In this document: piece after piece, positions 1 through 4,772 of the stretch
Position numbering within the stretch: the stretch's first letter is position 1
How the letters are laid out: each line of letters starts with the position of its first letter
Source of the DNA: Chloroflexota bacterium
Lineage (GTDB): Bacteria; Chloroflexota; Anaerolineae; Anaerolineales; Anaerolineaceae
Direction: 5' to 3'
Assembly (NCBI GenBank): GCA_023406965.1
Contig: JAEXTI010000051.1
Location: forward strand, 1 to 8,072
Length of the DNA: 8,072 nt
Notes under the pieces: generated by a model
The model's database searches: none
The model's input: the letters and a program-made list of their open reading frames with translations, nothing else
What the model was told of the DNA's origin: nothing
Position numbers and translations under genes: made by a program

Positions 1-1085
1 TTCAACCCGCCGCCGGCGCCCACGGCGAACTGACCGGAATCATGATCATCCGCGCCTATCACCAATCTCGCGGCGATCTCAAGCGCACCAAAGTGCTCAT
101 CCCCGACTCTGCTCATGGCACCAATCCTGCCACCTCGGCGATGGCCGGTTTCCAAGTTGTCCCGGTCCCCACCGACACAAACGGCGATGTCGATCTTAAC
201 GCCCTGCAAGCACTCTGCGATGACACCATCGCCGCGATCATGGTCACCAACCCCAACACTTTAGGCCTCTTTGAGCGCAACATCCTCAAAGTTACTGAAA
301 TGGTTCACAAGGTCGGCGGGCTGGTGTACGGTGACGGCGCCAATATGAACGCTCTGCTCGGCATCGCCCGGCCCGGCGATCTTGGCATTGATGTGATGCA
401 TTTTAACCTCCATAAAACCTTCTCCACACCTCATGGTGGCGGCGGCCCGGGTTCTGGTCCGGTTGGCGTGGTCGCTTCACTTGCCCAATTCTTGCCCGGT
501 CCGATCGCTGTTATCAAAGAAGAAGGAACCGAAGACTTTCCACCCCTGTATGGGCTGCACATGCCCACCCACTCCATTGGGCGTGTGAAATCCTTCTTTG
601 GGCACTTCGGCATGATGGTTCGCGCTTACACCTACATCGCCATGCACGGCCCGCAGGGCCTTCGGGAAATAGCCGAAAACGCCGTGCTCAACGCCAACTA
701 CCTGCGCGTTCGCCTACAAGGAAGCTATAAGCTGGCCTTTGATCGCATGTGCATGCACGAATGTGTATTCGAAGGTCACTGGGAAGATGTGCCCGATGTG
801 CACGCTTTAGACATTGCCAAACGGTTAATGGATTACGATTTCCACCCGCCAACCAACTACTTCCCATTGATCGTCCGCGAGGCCCTGATGATTGAGCCTA
901 CTGAGACAGAATCGCTTGAGTCGTTGGACGCCTTTGTCGAGGCCATGATCAAAATCGCCGAAGAAGCGCGGAGCAATCCCGCCTTGCTGAAAGAGGCTCC
1001 CCACAACACCCCAGTCCGTCGTGTCGATGAAGTCAAAGCGGCCAAGGAACTTGTGCTCTGCTGCTGGCTTCCAGAAAAAGATTAA
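1..1085 (+). CDS. gcvPB: Glycine dehydrogenase (decarboxylating) subunit 2, 3' part
   Basis: This is the C-terminal subunit of a split P-protein of the glycine cleavage system. With GcvPA it decarboxylates glycine using pyridoxal phosphate and passes the aminomethyl group to the lipoyl arm of GcvH in the cytosol. The reading frame is already open at base 3 ([14 protein letters not shown]...), so the ATG at 42 is internal and the true start lies left of the window. About 360 residues are visible, against roughly 480-500 for the family. The PLP-binding lysine lies in [16 protein letters not shown], with its AAA codon at 414-416. The cofactor-pocket motif [13 protein letters not shown] is encoded from about 105. 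The C-terminus (MIEPTETES...) is intact and ends in TAA at 1083-1085. gcvPA would normally lie just upstream, outside the window. The family assignment is very secure. Confidence 0.97.
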   Translation, partial: QPAAGAHGELTGIMIIRAYHQSRGDLKRTKVLIPDSAHGTNPATSAMAGFQVVPVPTDTNGDVDLNALQALCDDTIAAIMVTNPNTLGLFERNILKVTEMVHKVGGLVYGDGANMNALLGIARPGDLGIDVMHFNLHKTFSTPHGGGGPGSGPVGVVASLAQFLPGPIAVIKEEGTEDFPPLYGLHMPTHSIGRVKSFFGHFGMMVRAYTYIAMHGPQGLREIAENAVLNANYLRVRLQGSYKLAFDRMCMHECVFEGHWEDVPDVHALDIAKRLMDYDFHPPTNYFPLIVREALMIEPTETESLESLDAFVEAMIKIAEEARSNPALLKEAPHNTPVRRVDEVKAAKELVLCCWLPEKD

Positions 1086-1110
1086 CCCGCAACTAGAAGC
1101 CGCCCCACCG

Positions 1111-1142
1111 GGGTGCAGGTCAAAAGACCTGCACCCTTTTTT
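1111..1142 (+). terminator. Intrinsic terminator after gcvPB
   Basis: A perfect 11-bp GC-rich stem (1111-1121 with 1126-1136) closes a four-base AAAA loop and is followed directly by six T residues (1137-1142). It starts 25 bases after the gcvPB stop codon. It should end the gcv transcript and insulate the pilin gene downstream. Confidence 0.93.
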
Positions 1143-1163
1143 CTTTCACTTATGCAAAGTTTA

Positions 1164-1192
1164 TTGCTTTTCAATTCAAATCGTCTCATAAT
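1164..1192 (+). promoter_or_regulatory. Possible promoter of the Flp pilin gene
   Basis: The A/T-rich stretch between the gcvPB terminator and the pilin gene holds CATAAT (1187-1192), one mismatch from the -10 consensus. A weak TTGCTT (1164-1169) lies 17 bases upstream. The implied leader is about 90 bases and contains a small hairpin, CCAGT/ACTGG (1206-1210 with 1215-1219). The spacing and the -10 box fit, but the -35 match is only three of six, so the call is tentative. Confidence 0.35.
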
Positions 1193-1275
1193 TAATTAAT
1201 GTTAACCAGTTTGGACTGGAATGAAAGCGTCGAACATGCTTTTGCCCTCAATCAAGCTTGAAAAATGCATAGAAG

Positions 1276-1284
1276 GGAGGTGAT
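1276..1284 (+). promoter_or_regulatory. Near-perfect Shine-Dalgarno site of the pilin gene
   Basis: GGAGGTGAT is an uninterrupted nine-base match to the anti-Shine-Dalgarno end of 16S rRNA. It ends three bases before the ATG at 1288, and the GGAGG core is seven bases from the start. It is the strongest ribosome binding site in the window, which supports a highly translated short gene and fixes its start. Confidence 0.85.
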
Positions 1285-1287
1285 GAA

Positions 1288-1434
1288 ATGGGCATAACGC
1301 AGAATCAAAAAGGCCAGGGATTAGTTGAATACGCATTAATTCTTATTCTCGTTGCGGTTGCAGTGCTTGTGATCCTGGCCTTACTTGGACCCGCAATTGG
1401 CAATATGTTCAGCAATATCATTCCTCTCATCTAA
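1288..1434 (+). CDS. Flp/Fap-type (type IVb) pilin, 48 residues
   Basis: This small gene encodes a prepilin of the Flp family, the major subunit of tight-adherence (Tad) pili. The protein reads MGITQNQKGQGLVEYALI and continues as one hydrophobic helix (about residues 16-33), followed by a short tail ending FSNIIPLI. The sequence fits the Flp prepilin peptidase rule: cleavage after G9 gives a mature 39-residue chain with Glu at +5 (E14) and Tyr at +6 (Y15). The leader of about nine residues, with K8 before the glycine, is typical. The exceptional Shine-Dalgarno site and a dedicated terminator suggest abundant, independent expression. No tad/rcp assembly genes (ATPase, TadB/C, peptidase, secretin) lie in the window, so assembly must depend on genes elsewhere. 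The family call is firm; the role in adhesion or another surface function is inferred. Confidence 0.9.
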   Translation: MGITQNQKGQGLVEYALILILVAVAVLVILALLGPAIGNMFSNIIPLI

Positions 1435-1456
1435 CCATTCTAGCTCCACTGACCAG

Positions 1457-1486
1457 AAACGGTTTGTAATCAAGCAAACCGTTTTT
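1457..1486 (+). terminator. Intrinsic terminator after the pilin gene
   Basis: A perfect 10-bp stem, AAACGGTTTG (1457-1466) with CAAACCGTTT (1475-1484), encloses an eight-base loop and runs into a T-tract (1482-1486). It begins 22 bases after the pilin stop and separates this gene from the pfpI-mpp-pepA unit. The stem is less GC-rich than the one after gcvPB, so readthrough is possible. Confidence 0.82.
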
Positions 1487-1533
1487 GATTCTCCTCTCTT
1501 GATGGGGGGACAGCCAACCCTCAGCGTCTCAAT

Positions 1534-1562
1534 TTGACTTTTTTTCGCCTATCGATTAACCT
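1534..1562 (+). promoter_or_regulatory. Weak candidate promoter of the pfpI-mpp-pepA unit
   Basis: TTGACT (1534-1539) is a five-of-six -35 match just after the pilin terminator. The sequence 17 bases on is TAACCT (1557-1562), a poor -10 match. A start near 1569 would leave a leader of only about 12 bases before the ATG at 1581, where GAGG (1572-1575) could serve as the ribosome binding site. A promoter is expected in this gap, but this exact placement is uncertain. Confidence 0.25.
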
Positions 1563-1580
1563 TGTCGTTATGAGGTAAAA

Positions 1581-2117
1581 ATGACATTACAAGGGATGAA
1601 GGTCCTGTATCTGGTTGCCGCCGACTTCGAAGACCTGGAATTTTGGGTTCCAATCATGCGATTGCAAGAAGAAGCTGCCCAAGTGGTGATCGCGGGTTTA
1701 TCAGCACAAGAAACATTTCAGGGGAAATATGGAATCCCTGCCACAAGCCAAATAGGGTTTGAGGCCGTTGATCCGAAAGATTATGATGCCGTATTGATCC
1801 CCGGAGGCTGGGCGCCCGACAAGCTCCGCCGCTATACACCGGTGAAACGCATCGTGCGGAGTATGTACGATCAAGCCAAGACAGTGGGCATGATCTGCCA
1901 CGCGGGGCTTGTAGGAATTAGCGCGGGCATTGTGTCCGGTCACCAGGCCACTGGCAGCGAAGGCATCAAGGACGATCTAATCAATGCAGGCGCTGTCTGG
2001 CGCGATGAGCCCGCCTTCCGTTCTGGAAACATCGTCTGGGGAAGGGTCGTGAAAGATATTCCTGATTATTGCCGCAAATTAATCGTCGCCTTACAGGAAC
2101 AGCGCGCGCGAGGTTAA
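1581..2117 (+). CDS. DJ-1/PfpI family protein (protease/deglycase-like)
   Basis: A 178-residue cytosolic protein of the DJ-1/PfpI superfamily of class I glutamine amidotransferase-like proteins. Relatives have been described as intracellular cysteine peptidases, glyoxalases and disputed protein deglycases. The fold markers appear in order: an N-terminal strand (KVLYLVAADFEDLE) with the conserved acid E17, the loop VLIPGGWAPDKLRR (71-84), and the nucleophile elbow MICHAGLVGISAG with C106 followed by H107. The C-terminal GIKDDLINAGAVWRDE and GN motifs are also present. Length matches PfpI/YhbO (about 165-190). After the Cys-His pair it has AGL rather than the common GP, and W77 stands where a Tyr or Arg is frequent. 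The ATG at 1581 has GAGG five bases upstream. Its stop is four bases before the phosphoesterase start, so the two are probably co-translated. The substrate cannot be told from sequence. Confidence 0.92.
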   Translation: MTLQGMKVLYLVAADFEDLEFWVPIMRLQEEAAQVVIAGLSAQETFQGKYGIPATSQIGFEAVDPKDYDAVLIPGGWAPDKLRRYTPVKRIVRSMYDQAKTVGMICHAGLVGISAGIVSGHQATGSEGIKDDLINAGAVWRDEPAFRSGNIVWGRVVKDIPDYCRKLIVALQEQRARG

Positions 2118-2124
2118 TCCATTG
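2110..2124 (+). promoter_or_regulatory. Ribosome binding site and TTG start of the phosphoesterase gene
   Basis: GAGG (2110-2113) sits in the last codons of the pfpI gene, eight bases before a TTG at 2122. No ATG occurs in this frame near the start. The next candidate in frame is a GTG at 2188, which has no comparable site. The arrangement suggests translational coupling to the upstream gene. Confidence 0.6.
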
Positions 2125-3264
2125 GAGCCAAAAGATTTCAGCCGGCACAAACATTTTCCTGGTACCCTCGGCAACGAATTCGATGCAGTGCTGCGGAGCT
2201 TCGACGATATCCAACGTATCCCCGCTCCCCTGTTTGCTCTGATATTGTTTAGCCTGGCTGCTCTACCCGCCTGGGGAGACTGGTTGTATGCGGGAGTTTT
2301 GTGGCTTTTCTACCTCGCAGACTGGATCTTGCTATGGCTGCTCCCCAAAAAACAAATCTCGTTTGGCCCCGACAAGCCCCCAGTCTTGTTACTGGCCATT
2401 TTGAGAGCTTTGTTTGCTTTCCTTCCGCCTCCCATATCCATTGTGCTCCAAGTTATCGGCACAGGATTGGTAATTTACGGCTTTTGGATCGAACCTCACC
2501 GATTAACCGTCACGCATCAAAAGCTAGTGACTTCCAAATTCTCCCCCGGAAAAGCCTTGCGCATTCTCCATCTGGGCGACTTGCACATCGAGCGACTCAC
2601 CCGCCGCGAAAAGCAGCTCGCAGAGCAAATTCGTCATCTGGCCCCTGATCTGATCCTCTTTAGCGGAGACATCCTAAATCTATCCTATGTTGAAGATCCC
2701 ATCGCAATTCAAGCTGCCCAACAGGCCATATCGGAATGGCGTGCTCCATTGGGGGTCTTTTTTGTCAACGGGAGCGAAGCGGTAGACCTCGCCCACATCT
2801 TCCCAAATGTAATCAAGGAACTGCCTGTCCGCTGGCTCAACAACGAGAGCGTGGACCTGCACATAGACGACCAGTCCTTCCGCGTATCGGGGGCCTTCTG
2901 TACCCACCGCCCCTTCCTGGATTCGCCCGCCCTCCCTGGTCTGACCGCTAATGCCAACGGCGAATTCCACATCCTGATCTATCATTCCCCTGATCTGGCT
3001 CCGGAAGCGTCACAAGCCGGGTTTGATCTGATGCTCTCCGGCCACACACACGGCGGGCAGGTATGCTTGCCTGTTGTTGGGCCGCTCTTCACCGCCTCAC
3101 TATATGGGCGGAAGTTCCAGTCCGGCAGGTATCAAATTCGCGATATGGTGTTATACATTACCCGTGGAATCGGTCTTGAAGGAAAGGCCGCTCCCCGAGT
3201 GCGGTTCTTATGCCCCCCCGAAATCATTTTATGGGAAATTACAGGCCCATCGTTGCCAAACTAA
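2122..3264 (+). CDS. Membrane-anchored calcineurin-like metallophosphoesterase
   Basis: A 380-residue protein with a hydrophobic N-terminal third and a C-terminal metallophosphoesterase domain, the layout of YaeI-like phosphoesterases. Residues about 36-74 and 86-124 are hydrophobic enough for three or four membrane helices. The catalytic domain begins near 145 with ILHLGDLH (D153, H155), then FSGD (D183), YHSPD (H288) and SGHTHGGQ (H308, H310). It closes with the family-typical TRGIGLEG and RFLCPPEIILWEI. These residues would hold a two-metal centre that hydrolyses a phosphoester. The block normally reading GNH(D/E) is here NGSEA (216-220), so the usual metal-bridging Asn and catalytic His are not in place. 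Other blocks look intact, so the domain may have altered or lost activity. The substrate is unknown; a lipid phosphate is a guess from membrane attachment. It sits between pfpI and pepA with gaps of 4 and 15 bases. Confidence 0.92.
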   Translation: MEPKDFSRHKHFPGTLGNEFDAVLRSFDDIQRIPAPLFALILFSLAALPAWGDWLYAGVLWLFYLADWILLWLLPKKQISFGPDKPPVLLLAILRALFAFLPPPISIVLQVIGTGLVIYGFWIEPHRLTVTHQKLVTSKFSPGKALRILHLGDLHIERLTRREKQLAEQIRHLAPDLILFSGDILNLSYVEDPIAIQAAQQAISEWRAPLGVFFVNGSEAVDLAHIFPNVIKELPVRWLNNESVDLHIDDQSFRVSGAFCTHRPFLDSPALPGLTANANGEFHILIYHSPDLAPEASQAGFDLMLSGHTHGGQVCLPVVGPLFTASLYGRKFQSGRYQIRDMVLYITRGIGLEGKAAPRVRFLCPPEIILWEITGPSLPN

Positions 3265-3279
3265 CCAAGGAGTTGAATT

Positions 3280-4725
3280 ATGCCCGCATCTGTTATCCCC
3301 CAACAACGTCTGCAACTGACCCTCGCAGACAAAAAACATTCCCCCGCCCCCGTTCAGGTGCGGTTCGAATTTGCCCCTGATGTGGCCGAAACAGGCCGGC
3401 CCGGCAAAGCCGCCGGCGACTTACTCACTCTGGGCGACCCCGCTAGCATGCAGATCATTGTCTCTCTCGGCGTAACCGAAAAAGCCAATGCCGAAGCCTT
3501 CCGCAAAGCCGGCGGCGCGTTAGGGAAATGGCTCATTGCCAGCCCAGTTACCGAAGCAGATTTGGATCTCGGTGCAGTGGATGCCCTCGGCACGCCTGGA
3601 GGAACTGCTGCCTTGCTTGAAGGATTACGTTTAGGGGCTTATCGGTTCACCCTCTATAAGAAGGCTGACGAGGAGAGCAAACCGGTGAACGTATTCCTTC
3701 GCGGTGAACCTACCACCGGAAAAGCCGCCGACCTTCTGAATCGCGTTCAAATCCTCACCGATGCCGTCATTTTAGCTCGCGAATGGTCACACGAACCGGC
3801 GAACGTGATCAATCCCGTTTCCCTCGCCGATCGGGCTTTCGAACTGGCCAAGCAAACCGGGCTCAAGTGCACAATCCTTGACGAGAAAGCTCTCGCCGCC
3901 ATGAATGCGGGCGCAATTTTGGCAGTCGGTGTTGGCAGCCAGACCCCCTCCCGCCTGATCGTGCTCGAATACCGAGGGCATAACGCCTCGACAGACGCCA
4001 AACCGGTGGTCTTGGTGGGCAAGGCGCTCACATTTGACACGGGCGGCTACTCCCTCAAAGACACCACGAACATCCAGGGCATGAAATACGATAAGTGTGG
4101 CGGCCTTGATGTTCTCGCCGCACTGTACGCCGCTGCCCGACTCAAGGTGAAGATGCCTGTCATCGGCGTGATTGGCGCAGCCGAAAACATGATCTCCAGC
4201 CGGGCTTACCGCCCCGATGATATCATCACCACCCTGTCGGGAAAGACTGTAGAAATTGTCTCAACCGACGCCGAAGGTCGCTTGGTACTGGCCGATTCTC
4301 TCACCTATGCGCAACAGAACTTCCAACCTCGTGCAATTGTCGACCTTGCCACCCTCACCGGCGGCGTCGTCGTTGCTCTGGGCCGCATTCGCGCCGGGCT
4401 GTTCAGCAACTCCGAAGAACTCGCCCGGCAGTTGTTTGACGCAGGCGAAAAAACAGGCGAGCGACTCTGGCAACTCCCTCTAGATGATGAGTATCTTCAA
4501 GCTACCAAGGGCGACGATGCAGACCTCAAAAACTCTGGCGGTCGCGAAGGGCACGCCATCTTGGGCGCCATCTTCCTCAAACAATTCATTGAAAACGACA
4601 TTCCCTGGGCACATTTGGACATCGCCGGGCTGGCTGACTCTCCGAAAGATTTGCCCTATTGCCAAAAGGGTGGCACCGGTTTCGGCGTCCGCCTGTTGTT
4701 GGAATACCTGGAAACCCTCGCATAA
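3280..4725 (+). CDS. pepA: Leucyl aminopeptidase, M17 family
   Basis: A 481-residue cytosolic two-metal aminopeptidase that removes N-terminal residues from peptides, completing intracellular protein breakdown. The N-terminal domain (about 1-150) is variable as usual; the catalytic domain follows. Residue spacing matches E. coli PepA exactly: K248 and D253 in GKALTFDTGG, K260 in YSLK, D271 in MKYDKCGG, and D330, E332 and R334 in STDAEGRLVLAD. These correspond to the five metal ligands plus the catalytic Lys and Arg. Two small departures are S328 for the Asn of the NTDAEGRL signature and K272 where E. coli has Met. The C-terminal AHLDIAG and GGTGFGVR motifs are present, so the gene is complete. 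AAGGAG (3267-3272) lies seven bases before the ATG. It is the last gene of the pfpI-mpp-pepA unit and converges on alaS. M17 members can have extra roles (DNA binding, Cys-Gly cleavage), which are not visible here. Confidence 0.95.
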   Translation: MPASVIPQQRLQLTLADKKHSPAPVQVRFEFAPDVAETGRPGKAAGDLLTLGDPASMQIIVSLGVTEKANAEAFRKAGGALGKWLIASPVTEADLDLGAVDALGTPGGTAALLEGLRLGAYRFTLYKKADEESKPVNVFLRGEPTTGKAADLLNRVQILTDAVILAREWSHEPANVINPVSLADRAFELAKQTGLKCTILDEKALAAMNAGAILAVGVGSQTPSRLIVLEYRGHNASTDAKPVVLVGKALTFDTGGYSLKDTTNIQGMKYDKCGGLDVLAALYAAARLKVKMPVIGVIGAAENMISSRAYRPDDIITTLSGKTVEIVSTDAEGRLVLADSLTYAQQNFQPRAIVDLATLTGGVVVALGRIRAGLFSNSEELARQLFDAGEKTGERLWQLPLDDEYLQATKGDDADLKNSGGREGHAILGAIFLKQFIENDIPWAHLDIAGLADSPKDLPYCQKGGTGFGVRLLLEYLETLA

Positions 4726-4737
4726 TGCTCCGCACAA

Positions 4738-4771
4738 AAAAAAGACCGGGACGAAAATCCCGGTCTTTTTT
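4738..4771. terminator. Bidirectional terminator between pepA and alaS
   Basis: A 14-bp inverted repeat (4738-4751 with 4758-4771) has the GC core GACCGGG/CCCGGTC, a six-base loop CGAAAA, and an A-tract on the left mirrored by a T-tract on the right. It therefore works as an intrinsic terminator in both directions. It lies 12 bases after the pepA stop and one base after the alaS stop, so both convergent genes share it. Confidence 0.92.
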
Positions 4772-4772
4772 G

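Noticed and set aside
42..44. ATG taken as the start of gcvPB
   Set aside because: The frame is open upstream and encodes conserved P-protein sequence ([10 protein letters not shown]), so this Met is internal.
1199..1261. A 20-residue mini-ORF upstream of the pilin gene, considered as a leader peptide
   Set aside because: It has no Shine-Dalgarno sequence, no run of regulatory codons and no attenuator structure after it, so chance is the simpler explanation.
1143..1287. Riboswitch or small RNA in the 145-base AT-rich gap between gcvPB and the pilin gene
   Set aside because: Only a small five-bp hairpin (1206-1219) and a ten-base palindrome (1252-1261) are present, with no recognisable aptamer pattern. 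A glycine riboswitch would be expected upstream of the gcv genes, not here.
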